Source: an uncultured Verrucomicrobiota bacterium
GTDB lineage: Bacteria > Verrucomicrobiota > Kiritimatiellia > RFP12 > UBA1067
NCBI GenBank assembly: GCA_945483525.1
Contig: CALYRV010000005.1
Coordinates: 1 to 38,326, forward strand
Reading direction: 5' to 3'
Length of the DNA stretch: 38,326 nt
Shown here: in pieces, positions 23,803 to 31,306 of the stretch
How positions within the stretch are numbered: position 1 is the first letter of the stretch
Layout of the letters: every line of letters begins with the position of its first letter
Notes under the pieces: model-generated
Database searches by the model: none
What the model saw: the letters and a program-made list of their open reading frames with translations, nothing else
Told to the model about the DNA's origin: nothing
Made by a program: the position numbers and the translations under genes

Positions 23803-24233
23803 AGAAGCATCCGAAGAGCGTTTACCGCAAGCGGCGGGTCTTTCTGGACACGAATGTCATCCTTGACTTCTTCCTTGAGCGCGAACCGTTTTATTATGAT
23901 GCGCTCAAGTTGTGGGCGGCATGCGAGGAAGGGCTGGTCGAGGGGTACATCTCGGCCTTAACCGTCAACAACGTGCATTATGTCGCCGAGCGACTGAAAA
24001 GCGAGACTACGGCCATGATCGCGGTCCGCGGCATCCTCGGTGTATTCAACGTCGTTCCGCTCGACAAGGAACTGATGCAGCGAGCCGCTGATTTCCACGA
24101 CCGTGACTTCGAGGATGACATCCAGTTGCAGTCAGCCGTCAAGGCAGGGTGTTCGCATCTCTTTACCCGTGACCTGACGCATTTCCATTCGAAGGCGATC
24201 GCGGTCGTCCCACCGTCGTCATTTGTGCTGTAG
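23799..24233 (+). CDS. PIN-domain ribonuclease toxin
   Basis: 144 residues. The PIN acidic residues are visible in FLDTNVILDFF (Asp and following Asp), HDRDFEDDIQLQSAV and LFTRDLTHF. These toxins cut RNA, often tRNA, when the labile antitoxin is lost. The N-terminal MKKHPKSVYRKRR is a basic extension before the first strand. ATG 23799 overlaps the antitoxin stop by ATGA. The toxin belongs to a family different from 7675-8079: it lacks close resemblance outside the motifs. Confidence 0.85.
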   Translation: MKKHPKSVYRKRRVFLDTNVILDFFLEREPFYYDALKLWAACEEGLVEGYISALTVNNVHYVAERLKSETTAMIAVRGILGVFNVVPLDKELMQRAADFHDRDFEDDIQLQSAVKAGCSHLFTRDLTHFHSKAIAVVPPSSFVL

Positions 24234-24243
24234 AAGATGAGGG

Positions 24244-24273
24244 TTGACAACTATCCGCCTGTGGGCGTATAAC
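24244..24273 (+). promoter_or_regulatory. Promoter for the composite remnant gene
   Basis: TTGACA (24244-24249), 18-nt spacer, TATAAC (24268-24273), starting near 24280; ATG 24295 is preceded by GGAAAAG. A consensus -35 with no extended -10, unlike most promoters here. Confidence 0.6.
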
Positions 24274-24294
24274 ATGCGGCTGGTGGAAAAGACG

Positions 24295-24639
24295 ATGAGT
24301 ACGCTGCTTCATGGATCCGCTGAGAGAATCGTGAGTCCGCAGTTCGGTTTCGGAAAACGGAATAACGACTACGGGATGGGTTTTCGCGCCTATTCTATGC
24401 TATATCTGACGCCGGCGAAGAAGTCGCTGGGGAGGATGTTGGATTTCGCCTGCAACGAGCTGAAGTTCGAGGCGGGGGATTTCTGGGATATGTTCCTGCG
24501 TTCCGGTGTGTCCGTTCGGACGATTCAGGAGTTCGAGCAGCGTCGCAAGGATATCAACAAGGCGCAGCTAGATACGATAGTCCCCATCGCCGCGGCATTA
24601 TACTGCTCGGTTGAATCACTTATCGAGCGTGTCCCGTGA
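24295..24639 (+). CDS. Composite remnant: DUF3990 start, UPF/DUF-like middle and HTH end
   Basis: 114 residues. The N-terminus MSTLLHGSAERIV..FGFGKRNNDYGMGF resembles the first 40 residues of DUF3990 (ADP-ribosyltransferase-like) proteins. AYSMLYLTPAKKSLGRMLDFACNELKFEAGDFWDMFLRSGV resembles the small protein usually encoded next to DUF3990. The end, SVRTIQEFEQRRKDINKAQ..ALYCSVESLIE, resembles the C-terminal part of a Xre-type helix-turn-helix protein. I infer that a three-gene DUF3990 locus (seen as neighbours in other gut bacteria) collapsed by two internal deletions into one open frame. It may be a pseudogene with an intact frame or a new small protein; the ART domain is too short to be catalytic. 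Family links are from memory. Confidence 0.55.
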   Translation: MSTLLHGSAERIVSPQFGFGKRNNDYGMGFRAYSMLYLTPAKKSLGRMLDFACNELKFEAGDFWDMFLRSGVSVRTIQEFEQRRKDINKAQLDTIVPIAAALYCSVESLIERVP

Positions 24640-24651
24640 CAGGGCCATTTT

Positions 24652-24660
24652 TGCTATAAT
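24652..24660 (+). promoter_or_regulatory. Extended -10 promoter of fmt, near-leaderless
   Basis: TGCTATAAT ends at 24660; ATG 24671 is 10 nt on. No SD. Confidence 0.7.
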
Positions 24661-24670
24661 ATCGCCCAAT

Positions 24671-25648
24671 ATGCGGATTGTATTCATGGGATCGAGCGCA
24701 GCGAGCGCCACCTGTCTCCGGGCGCTGATGCGCGAGCCGGAGCTAGAGGTCGTAGGCGTCGTAACGCAGCCTGACCGCCCAGTGGGGCGCGGCAAGGCGA
24801 TCACGCCATGTCCGTGCAAGGATTTTGCCACGCGTGCTGGCATTACCGAAATTATCACGCCAGAAAGTGTCAATGCGCCCGAGGCGTTGGCGCGAATTCG
24901 TCAGTGGAAGCCAGATGTCATCGCGGTCGTGGCGTTCGGTCAGTTCCTCAAGTCAGAGATCCTCAATCTTCCGCTTTTTGGCTGTGTCAACTGTCATTTC
25001 TCGCTGCTCCCGAAATACCGTGGCGCCTCGCCGGTGATAGCGGCCTTGGCGGCGGGTGACGGTATGACGGGCGTGAGTGTGATCAAGATGGGGCTCGGCA
25101 TGGATGACGGTCCGATTCTGTTACAAAGCTACGAGCCGATTTATTCCGATGTCACTGGTGGGGAGCTAATGGAAGAGCTGGCGGTCGCCGGCGGTGTGGC
25201 GCTGGCCAAAGCGCTCAAGCTCATGTGGCGTAACGCGTTGCCGCCGCCGGTGGAGCAGGACGAGAATGACGTCTCGTTCGCGCATAAGCTTAAGAAGACG
25301 GATGGTGAGATCAGGTGGAACGAGGACGTGATCAACATTGAGCGCAAGATCCGGGCGTATTCTCCGTGGCCCGGTTGTTACACGTTCCTTCCGGATCGTT
25401 TTCGCAAGAAGGGCAATTCTGGGCGTCTCGTGGTACTTGCATCCGAGATCTGGAGCAGGGTGGCGGAGGATCGTCGTTCTTCCTCTCCGGGCATGGTGAT
25501 CGAGGTCACCAAGCGCGGTCCGGTGGTTCGCTGCGGCAACACCGCGCTGCTCCTTACCAAGGTCAAGCCCGAGGGGTCCGGCGTGATGGACGGCGGCGCG
25601 TTTCTGCGCGGGCGTAACCTTATGGCAGGCGAAGTGCTTGGAATGTGA
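24671..25648 (+). CDS. fmt: Methionyl-tRNA formyltransferase
   Basis: 325 residues, normal length. It formylates Met-tRNAi for translation start in the cytoplasm. N-terminal MRIVFMGSSAASATCL and VGVVTQPDRPVGRGK, then the catalytic NCHFSLLPKYRGASPV (Asn, His) and a conserved GMDDGPILLQ loop with the key Asp. C-terminal OB-like domain follows from about residue 210. The ATG lies 10 nt after a TATAAT box, so it is probably leaderless. No def gene is adjacent. Confidence 0.95.
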   Translation: MRIVFMGSSAASATCLRALMREPELEVVGVVTQPDRPVGRGKAITPCPCKDFATRAGITEIITPESVNAPEALARIRQWKPDVIAVVAFGQFLKSEILNLPLFGCVNCHFSLLPKYRGASPVIAALAAGDGMTGVSVIKMGLGMDDGPILLQSYEPIYSDVTGGELMEELAVAGGVALAKALKLMWRNALPPPVEQDENDVSFAHKLKKTDGEIRWNEDVINIERKIRAYSPWPGCYTFLPDRFRKKGNSGRLVVLASEIWSRVAEDRRSSSPGMVIEVTKRGPVVRCGNTALLLTKVKPEGSGVMDGGAFLRGRNLMAGEVLGM

Positions 25649-25652
25649 CCGT

Positions 25653-25680
25653 CAGGTTGAAGGTTGAGGTCAAAGGTTGA
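25653..25680 (+). repeat. Intergenic GGTTGAA/GGTTGAG repeat
   Basis: Units GGTTGAA, GGTTGAG, GTCAAA, GGTTGAG between fmt and the pseudouridine synthase; its AAAGG may act as the SD for GTG 25686. Confidence 0.7.
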
Positions 25681-25685
25681 GAGCG

Positions 25686-26423
25686 GTGGATAAATTCCCA
25701 GGAAGCGCAAAGGGAAGGCATCGGCTTCCCTTTGACGTTTTATACGAAGATCGCGATGTGATCGTGATCGACAAGCCCGCGGGGATGCTCACCACGCACA
25801 CAAAGGTAGTTGGGCGGGCGGCGCGGGAAGCGCAGCTGACGGCGGAGAACGTTCTCAACGATTATGTGCGGAAGGGACAGCTCAAGAGCCGCAACCGTGT
25901 CTGGCTTGTCCATCGTCTTGACCGCGAGACCAGTGGTGTGATGATGTTCGCGAAGTCTGAAGCCGTCGCCGAGTATTTTCGTTCGAACTGGAACGAACTC
26001 ACCGAGAAGACTTATATCGCGAAGGTCCAGGGTGGGTTTGAAAAGTCATACGGAGTTTTCGAGTCTTATCTGTTGGAAGACGCTGATGGTTACAAGGTCA
26101 GATCGGTTGCAGTCGGCGGATCAAGAGTTTTCGGTAGCTCTGATTCTAGAAAGCCCAAATTTGCCCGCACCGAATGGAAGCTCCTCTCCCCCGTTCCTCA
26201 TTCCCCATCCCCCGTTCCCCATTCCCTCGTCGAAGTCACCCTCAAGTCCGGTCGCAAAAATCAGATTCGCGTGCATTTCTCGGAGGCGGGGCACCCGGTG
26301 GTCGGTGACGTGAAATACGGCGGGACTAGATCCGACCGCCTTTACCTTCACGCTCTCCGTCTCCGTTTCAAGCATCCACATACCTCCGAGTGGTTGGAAT
26401 TCTCGTCTCCCTCCCCGTTCTAA
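25686..26423 (+). CDS. RluA-family RNA pseudouridine synthase
   Basis: 245 residues. Converts uridine in rRNA or tRNA to pseudouridine. VIDKPAGMLTTHT and the catalytic-Asp motif HRLDRETSGVMMFAKS are diagnostic; later KSGRKNQIRVHFSEAGHPVVGDVKYGG fits the family's R-Q-RVH motif. There is no S4 domain. It cannot be assigned to RluA, RluC or RluD. The GTG 25686 is chosen for AAAGG at 25672-25676. A heptanucleotide insert of about 43 nt encodes the Pro-rich loop SPVPHSPSPVPHSLVE (residues about 168-181) between the catalytic and RVH motifs. Confidence 0.88.
   Translation: MDKFPGSAKGRHRLPFDVLYEDRDVIVIDKPAGMLTTHTKVVGRAAREAQLTAENVLNDYVRKGQLKSRNRVWLVHRLDRETSGVMMFAKSEAVAEYFRSNWNELTEKTYIAKVQGGFEKSYGVFESYLLEDADGYKVRSVAVGGSRVFGSSDSRKPKFARTEWKLLSPVPHSPSPVPHSLVEVTLKSGRKNQIRVHFSEAGHPVVGDVKYGGTRSDRLYLHALRLRFKHPHTSEWLEFSSPSPF
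26186..26228. repeat. Heptanucleotide repeat (ATTCCCC/GTTCCCC) inside the pseudouridine synthase gene
   Basis: About six ATTCCCC/GTTCCTC-like units read as VPHSPSPVPHS; in frame. Confidence 0.9.
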
Positions 26424-26457
26424 ACCCCTCAACCCCTCAACCTCTCAACCCCTCAAC
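26424..26457. repeat. Intergenic repeat (AACCCCTC, 8-nt unit)
   Basis: Four near-identical 8-nt units AACCCCTC, one with AACCTCTC. It fills the gap before the HAD gene. Confidence 0.9.
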
Positions 26458-26462
26458 TACGT

Positions 26463-27122
26463 ATGCCAGCATTCTTTTTTGATATGGACGGTACGATAAT
26501 CGATTCGCGTGCGGATCTCGCCGCGACGGTCAATCATACGCGTCGGGATCTCGGACTTTCGGAGATTTCGCAGGAGGCGGTGCTGGCGTGTGTGGGACAG
26601 GGTGCGAAGTATCTGCTTGCGCATGCGATTCCAGAGCCGTTTGCAGACGCGGCATCTTTGCCGCGGGAGGAGATAACCAATCGCCTGTGGGAGATATTCC
26701 GATCGCATTATGCCGAGCATATGCTGGAGCATTGTGCGCTTTATCCTGGGGTGGAGGAGACGTTGCATGAACTTGCGCGTCGCGGGTGTCCGCTCGGGGT
26801 TAACACCTCGAAGCCTAATTTCGCTACTAAGGCGATTCTCGAACATTTTAAGCTTGATAAGCTGTTCGGGTCCGCGGTGGTCGCCGGCGGGGATTGTGAC
26901 GAGAAGAAGCCTTCGGCGAAACCGCTTCTGGAGTGTGCTGCAAGGCTCGGGCATACGCTTACGCCGGCGGACTGGATGGTCGGTGACAGCTGGACCGATC
27001 TTGATTGTGCGGCTAACGCCGGCGTGAAGGGCGCGTTCTGCGCCTATGGCTTCGGTTCGCTTGGAGAGTCTAGTTATGCGCTGCGAATGGAATCTTTCGC
27101 CGACTTGTTAAGCGTGGTTTAA
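26463..27122 (+). CDS. HAD-family phosphatase, phosphoglycolate-phosphatase-like
   Basis: 219 residues. All HAD motifs present: FFDMDGTIIDSR (two Asp), NTSKPN (Thr/Ser motif II), Lys in KKPSAKP and acidic GDSWTDLDCA. Cap type I, as in Gph/PgmB enzymes. Removes phosphate from a small sugar phosphate or 2-phosphoglycolate; the substrate is not shown. The ATG 26463 opens the motif after the repeat; no SD is visible. A second HAD of the same type is at 36861. Confidence 0.88.
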   Translation: MPAFFFDMDGTIIDSRADLAATVNHTRRDLGLSEISQEAVLACVGQGAKYLLAHAIPEPFADAASLPREEITNRLWEIFRSHYAEHMLEHCALYPGVEETLHELARRGCPLGVNTSKPNFATKAILEHFKLDKLFGSAVVAGGDCDEKKPSAKPLLECAARLGHTLTPADWMVGDSWTDLDCAANAGVKGAFCAYGFGSLGESSYALRMESFADLLSVV

Positions 27123-27123
27123 T

Positions 27124-27154
27124 TTGACAAAATACCCTAACTTTATGGTATAAT
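27124..27154 (+). promoter_or_regulatory. Promoter of the response regulator: consensus -35 and -10, leaderless
   Basis: TTGACA (27124-27129), 19-nt spacer, TGGTATAAT ending 27154; ATG 27161 is 6 nt on. Confidence 0.75.
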
Positions 27155-27160
27155 AGCCGC

Positions 27161-27778
27161 ATGATCAAGGTTGCGGTAATTGATGACCATGTGGTCGTGA
27201 GGACTGGGCTCAAGTATATTATTGAGTCCGATTCGGAGTTGAGTTTTGCCGGAGATTTTGCCGGTGGTAAGGGTGCGGCGCAGTTTGTGGCGCAGACGAA
27301 GCCGGATGTGGTATTGTTGGATGTGCGTATGCCGGATGAGAACGGTATTGAAGTTCTTAAGGAAATAATGGCAACCAATCCGAAGGCTAGGGTTGTGATG
27401 TTGACGACATCAGATACCATTGAGGACGTATATCGGTCCATTGAAGAGGGTGCGCTCGGCTATGTGATGAAGGAAAGTCCAGTCGAGATCATTATTGCTG
27501 CTATTCGTTCGGCTATGTCTGGCGATGTATATATGACGGAAGAAGTGCGGAAGATCTATGAAACTCGCAAAGGTATGAAGGGACTGTCCCCACGTGAGGC
27601 AGAAGTGATTTCCGAAGTTGGTAAGGGTCTTGGCAATCGCGAAATCGGTGAAAAGCTGGGGATCAGCGAAAACTCCGTGAAAATGCATCTTAAACGTGCT
27701 TTCTTTAAATTGGGCGCGGGAGATCGTGCGGAAGCGGTATCATTGGCGCGGCAGCGTGGGATGATTGACAGAAACTGA
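27161..27778 (+). CDS. NarL/LuxR-type response regulator
   Basis: 205 residues. Receiver residues 1-120: acid pocket Asp8/Asp9, phospho-acceptor Asp54 (LLDVRMPD), switch TT at about 83-84 and Lys105. Residues about 140-205 are a LuxR-type helix-turn-helix (LSPREAEVISEVGKGLGNREIG). No histidine kinase lies nearby, so it is an orphan; its targets are unknown. The promoter is the strongest in the window and the mRNA appears leaderless. Downstream, ribH has its own promoter overlapping the end of this gene. Confidence 0.92.
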   Translation: MIKVAVIDDHVVVRTGLKYIIESDSELSFAGDFAGGKGAAQFVAQTKPDVVLLDVRMPDENGIEVLKEIMATNPKARVVMLTTSDTIEDVYRSIEEGALGYVMKESPVEIIIAAIRSAMSGDVYMTEEVRKIYETRKGMKGLSPREAEVISEVGKGLGNREIGEKLGISENSVKMHLKRAFFKLGAGDRAEAVSLARQRGMIDRN

Positions 27779-27793
27779 CTTATTTGATAAAAT
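27765..27793 (+). promoter_or_regulatory. Promoter of ribH
   Basis: TTGACA (27765-27770), 17-nt spacer, TGATAAAAT ending 27793; leader about 30 nt containing GGAAAGAAGG. Overlaps the end of the response-regulator gene. Confidence 0.7.
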
Positions 27794-27829
27794 GTGCGCC
27801 GTTTTGTTGGAAAAAAGGAAAGAAGGCAA

Positions 27830-28287
27830 TGAAAGAAATCAATGGTGAACTTTCCGCGAAAAGCATGAAGGTCGCGGTAATTGTCAGCCGATTCAATAGT
27901 TTTCTCACCGAACAGCTCGTTAAGGGTGCGGTTGATGCGTTTGTTCGGCATGGCGGCGACGAGAAGAATCTCACACTAGTCAAGGTTCCTGGCGCATACG
28001 AGCTTCCGCTTGCGGCGCTGAAGCTTGCGGAGAAGAATTACGATGCCGTTGTTGCGCTGGGTGCGGTTGTGCAGGGTGCTACGCCTCATGCTATGCTTAT
28101 TGAATCTGCGACATCCGAGGCGTTTACGAAAATTTCGCTTAAGACCGGCGTTCCGGTGTTGGACGGTATTGTCGCGGCCGAGAATCTTGAGCAGGCGGTC
28201 GAGCGCTGCGGCACCAAGCAGGGCAACAAGGGTTTCTCGGCGATGGTTTCGGCGATTGAAATGGTCAATGTCGTGAAGGCGATATGA
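27830..28287 (+). CDS. ribH: 6,7-dimethyl-8-ribityllumazine synthase
   Basis: 152 residues, typical. Condenses the diaminouracil and dihydroxybutanone phosphate in riboflavin synthesis, as a cytoplasmic oligomer. VAVIVSRFNSFLTEQLVKGA, VPGAYELPLAA, VVALGAVVQGATPHAMLI and GVPVLDGIVAAENLEQAVERCG match the family; His in TPHAM is the usual catalytic His of the family position. ATG 27830 is preceded by GGAAAGAAGG; a TTG farther up lies at the promoter and is rejected. No other rib genes are adjacent. Confidence 0.94.
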
Positions 28288-28302
28288 AGACCGAGGTTAT
28301 TG

Positions 28303-28344
28303 GTTGTCAGCGGAGTAGTAACAGGATTACTTGCTGTTGACAAC
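28303..28344 (+). other. Hairpin after ribH
   Basis: GTTGTC-AGC pairs with GCT-GACAAC, with a bulge and an inner GTAA/TTAC helix. No T-tract, so possibly a processing or regulatory hairpin rather than a terminator. Confidence 0.5.
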
Positions 28345-28393
28345 GAATAGCGGGCAGAAGATTTGTTGATAATTAAGTGAAAGAAAAAACAAA

Positions 28394-29635
28394 ATGAAAG
28401 AAGTGAAGAAGGTTGCGTTTCTTACCGCGGGCGGTCTCGCTCCGTGTCTCTCCAGTTCGATTGGGTTCCTGATTGACGAGTACAACAAGAAGGCGCCGAA
28501 TGTCGAAATGATCGGCTATGTCAATGGATATATGGGTCTTTTGAAGGGTGATTCGATTCCGGTTACGCCCGAGGTACGTAAGCACGCGCTTGTGCTCACC
28601 AAGCATGGCGGTTCTCCGATCGGTAACAGCCGTGTGAAGCTCACGAATGTTAAGGATTGCGTCAAGCGCGGGCTTGTCAAGGAAGGTGAGGATCCGCTTA
28701 AGGTTGCGGCCGATCAGCTTGTCAAGGACGGGGTTGACGTTCTTCATACTATCGGCGGTGACGACACGAACACCACGGCGGCCGATCTTGCGGCTTATCT
28801 TTCGACGAACAATTATCCGTTGATCGTCGTCGGGCTTCCGAAGACCATCGATAACGACGTTTATCCGATCAAGCAGTCTCTCGGCGCCTGGACGGCGGCT
28901 GAAGAGGGTGCGAAGTTCTTCATGAACGTCGTCAAGGAGAACAGTGCGAATCCTCGTGCGCTTACGATTCACGAGGTCATGGGGCGTAATTGCGGTTGGC
29001 TCACCTATAAGACCGCGCAGTATTATCGCAAGATGCTCAAGTCGATGGAGTCGAAGGGGCTCTTCCTTCCTGAGTTCAATCAGACTCTTGCTCGTCAGGA
29101 TGTCCATGCCGTATACGTTCCAGAGTGCAAGATCGACTTCAAGGCCGAGGCGAAGCGTCTTCTCGCGATCATGGACAAGGTCGACAGCGTCAACATCTTC
29201 GTTTCCGAAGGCGCGGGTGTCAACGACATCATTAAGGAGATGAAGAAGCGCGGCGAAGAGGTGCCGGTTGATGCGTTCGGTCATCCGCGGCTTGACAAGG
29301 TCAATGTCGGACAGTACATCGGTAAGCGTTTCGGGGAGCTTCTCAAGGCCGAGAAGGTGCAGGTCTTCAAGTCTGGTTATTTCGCCCGTGCGGCGGCTCC
29401 GAACAAGAAGGATCTTGGGCTCATCGAGAAGTGTGCGCGCAAGGCTGTCGAGTGCGCCATGACGGGTGTATCCGGCGTCGTTGGTCCTGACGAGAACGCG
29501 AGCGCGGTTATCCGTGCGTGCGAATTCCCGCGTATCAAGGGCGGCAAGCCGTTCAATGTCCGTAAGGGTAGCTTCCGCAAGATCCTTTCGGAGATTGGGC
29601 AGCCCAAGCCCCGTAAGAAACGCATCGCTAAGTAA
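28394..29635 (+). CDS. pfp: Pyrophosphate-dependent 6-phosphofructokinase
   Basis: 413 residues. Phosphorylates fructose-6-P with PPi, reversibly, in the cytoplasm. GGDDTNT at about 121-127 has the second Asp (where ATP-PFK has Gly), the mark of PPi use, and PKTIDND at about 149-155 holds the catalytic base region. Further motifs are MGRNCGWL and PEC...D. The large family member type (long form of about 400-420) is common in PVC bacteria and spirochaetes. ATG 28394 is preceded by GAAAGAAAAAAC rather than a clear GGAGG, so the start is by domain. The following gene is a degenerate HAD. Confidence 0.92.
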   Translation: MKEVKKVAFLTAGGLAPCLSSSIGFLIDEYNKKAPNVEMIGYVNGYMGLLKGDSIPVTPEVRKHALVLTKHGGSPIGNSRVKLTNVKDCVKRGLVKEGEDPLKVAADQLVKDGVDVLHTIGGDDTNTTAADLAAYLSTNNYPLIVVGLPKTIDNDVYPIKQSLGAWTAAEEGAKFFMNVVKENSANPRALTIHEVMGRNCGWLTYKTAQYYRKMLKSMESKGLFLPEFNQTLARQDVHAVYVPECKIDFKAEAKRLLAIMDKVDSVNIFVSEGAGVNDIIKEMKKRGEEVPVDAFGHPRLDKVNVGQYIGKRFGELLKAEKVQVFKSGYFARAAAPNKKDLGLIEKCARKAVECAMTGVSGVVGPDENASAVIRACEFPRIKGGKPFNVRKGSFRKILSEIGQPKPRKKRIAK

Positions 29636-29648
29636 GCGGTGCGTAATC

Positions 29649-29664
29649 TGGGCCAGGGGCCCAG
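29649..29664. other. GC hairpin after pfp
   Basis: CTGGGCC-AGG-GGCCCAG, a near perfect palindrome. No strong T-tract. May slow transcription between pfp and the HAD-like gene. Confidence 0.6.
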
Positions 29665-29696
29665 CTTGAGATGGAACGGAAAAGAAAGGAGTTGTC

Positions 29697-30362
29697 ATGG
29701 CGGATAAAGGCGTGATAATCGAATATGACTTCGCGGCGATAGATGGCGCGGGGCTCCTTTCTCGGATAACCGAAGGGTTTCTCGCCGATCTCGGCGAGAT
29801 TCCTTTTGATTCCGCGGTTGAGGCGCGGCATTTTGCAGGTGGCAGTTATCAGGGTTGCTTCGCGGAGTACTTCCAGGTTGTGAAGACCAAGAAGACCGCG
29901 CTTAAGGCGGCGCGAGATTTCAGTGATCTGGTTCGTAAAGAGTTCACTGCTGCCGTCATGAATCCTCCGAATGCGACATTCGTGAACTTTGTGAAGGCAC
30001 TGACGGCGAAGGGAGTGAAGGTCGTGATCGTGACTCGCGCCGACGTCGAGCAGGTCCGCGGCACTTTTGCCGCGTTGCTTGATCCGTTGGTAGAGCTCTA
30101 TCAGGAAGAGTCGCCGACCTATGGTAGCATGAAGTGGGACGCTTGGCGGCTTGCGTGCGTACGGACGCGTCTGCGTCCGTACAATACGTTAGCCGTGGCC
30201 GGATCCGGGTTCAGCGTGAAGGCCGCGCTTAGGGCTGGAATGGGGTCTGTCGCGGTGATGAATGCCCGGACTGCGTATCAGGATTTCACCGGCTGTGACG
30301 AGTTTTTGAAGGAGCTCAATGGTCCGGCCGCGAAGACGGTGTTGGAAATACTTAGGATTTAG
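29697..30362 (+). CDS. HAD-superfamily protein lacking catalytic acids (pseudo-phosphatase)
   Basis: 221 residues with a beta-phosphoglucomutase/Gph-like fold. Its motif I reads YDFAAIDGAG instead of DxDGT, so the nucleophile position is disturbed. Motif II (VVIVTRAD) and motif III Lys (GSMKWDAW) are kept. Motif IV, normally E/DD, is VAGSGFSVKAALRAGM without acids. I infer that it binds a phosphorylated ligand or acts as a regulator without phosphatase activity. GAAAGGAG before ATG 29697 is a good SD, and the frame is clean, so it is not a decayed gene. It lies 61 nt after pfp and may be cotranscribed. Confidence 0.75.
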   Translation: MADKGVIIEYDFAAIDGAGLLSRITEGFLADLGEIPFDSAVEARHFAGGSYQGCFAEYFQVVKTKKTALKAARDFSDLVRKEFTAAVMNPPNATFVNFVKALTAKGVKVVIVTRADVEQVRGTFAALLDPLVELYQEESPTYGSMKWDAWRLACVRTRLRPYNTLAVAGSGFSVKAALRAGMGSVAVMNARTAYQDFTGCDEFLKELNGPAAKTVLEILRI

Positions 30363-30437
30363 TGGTAGTGGGAAGTGGTAGTGGTACAAAGGAGGGCCGA
30401 TTTCCGCTGTACCACTACAACTATTGACTACCACTTG
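30361..30437. repeat. Pair of inverted TAGTGGTAGTGGG-type repeats
   Basis: Left 30362-30389 and right about 30410-30437 are inverted copies of one another over 28 nt with four or five mismatches, enclosing AAAGGAGGG. The left copy matches 5040-5076. Fills the gap before mazG, whose start lacks a close SD. Confidence 0.8.
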
Positions 30438-30443
30438 TGACAT

Positions 30444-31286
30444 ATGACAGGAATAGAACGGTTGCATGAGATTATGACCCGTCTGAGGAATCCTCGGACG
30501 GGTTGTCCTTGGGATAGGGTTCAGACGCTGGAGTCGCTTAAGCCTTGCGTATTAGAAGAGACCTACGAACTCCTTGCGGCGATGGACAATCCCGATGATC
30601 AGGTCAATTATATCGAGGAACTCGGTGACGTGCTTCTTCAGATCATGTTCCAGAGCGTGATGGCCGAGAACGAGGGACGGTTTACCTTCGACGATGTCGC
30701 CAATGGCGTTGCCGACAAGCTTGTCCATCGCCATCCCCACGTGTTCGGTGACGTGAAGGCGGATGACCCCGCGACGGTGTTGAAGAACTGGGAGCAGCTC
30801 AAGCAGCTTGAGCACAAGAAGGAGGCTCGGCATTCGGCGTTGGACGGGGTTCCGCCGACGTTGCCCGGGCTCCTCAAGGCGCAGCGCACCCAGGAGAAGG
30901 CCTCGCGCGTCGGCTTTGACTGGCGCGATGCTGAAGGTCCGCTCGCGAAGATCAAGGAGGAGCTGGCTGAGCTCGAAGCGGAGATCGCCGTCCGAAAGAG
31001 CGAGAATCCGGCGGATTCCGATCGTGTCAAGCAGGAGCTCGGCGATCTTATCTTTTCCGTCACTAACCTCGCGCGTCACCTCAAGGTCGATGCGGAATCA
31101 GCCGTTGAACTCACTACTGCGAAATTCGCTAAACGTTTCCGTACTGTCGAAGCCGCGGCGAAGGATTCGGGCAGATCGCTCAAGGAGATGACGATTGACG
31201 AGATGGAGGCGCTTTGGCAGAAAGCTAAGAGAAGTGAAGAGTGCGGAGTGCAGGGTGCAGGGTGCGGAGTGCAGGGTGCGGGGTGA
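30444..31286 (+). CDS. mazG: Nucleoside triphosphate pyrophosphohydrolase MazG
   Basis: 280 residues. Tandem MazG domains: residues about 1-120 (CPWDRVQTLESLKPCVLEETYELLAAMD with EExxE, then EELGDVLLQIMFQS) and 130-245 (EKASRVGFDW, KIKEELAELEAE and ELGDLIFSVTNLARHL). Hydrolyses NTPs to NMP and PPi, sanitising the pool. Length is normal to about residue 268; the last 12 residues (ECGVQGAGCGVQGAG) come from a heptanucleotide repeat that runs through the stop codon. It is followed 20 nt later by ispH. ATG 30444 is without a clear SD. Confidence 0.93.
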   Translation: MTGIERLHEIMTRLRNPRTGCPWDRVQTLESLKPCVLEETYELLAAMDNPDDQVNYIEELGDVLLQIMFQSVMAENEGRFTFDDVANGVADKLVHRHPHVFGDVKADDPATVLKNWEQLKQLEHKKEARHSALDGVPPTLPGLLKAQRTQEKASRVGFDWRDAEGPLAKIKEELAELEAEIAVRKSENPADSDRVKQELGDLIFSVTNLARHLKVDAESAVELTTAKFAKRFRTVEAAAKDSGRSLKEMTIDEMEALWQKAKRSEECGVQGAGCGVQGAG

Positions 31287-31300
31287 AGAGTTGCGGAAGT
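31231..31300 (+). repeat. Heptanucleotide repeat (AGTGCRG/GGTGCRG) covering the end of mazG
   Basis: AGTGAAG, AGTGCGG, AGTGCAG, GGTGCAG, GGTGCGG, AGTGCAG, GGTGCGG, GGTGAAG, AGTTGCGG. A TGA in one unit is the mazG stop. The end AGTTGCGGAAG matches other copies and sits 7 nt before ispH. Confidence 0.9.
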
Positions 31301-31306
31301 CTGCTG

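Noticed and set aside
28337..28373. A pfp promoter built from TTGACA and GATAAT
   Set aside because: The gap between the boxes is 25 nt, too long, and no alternative -35 fits.
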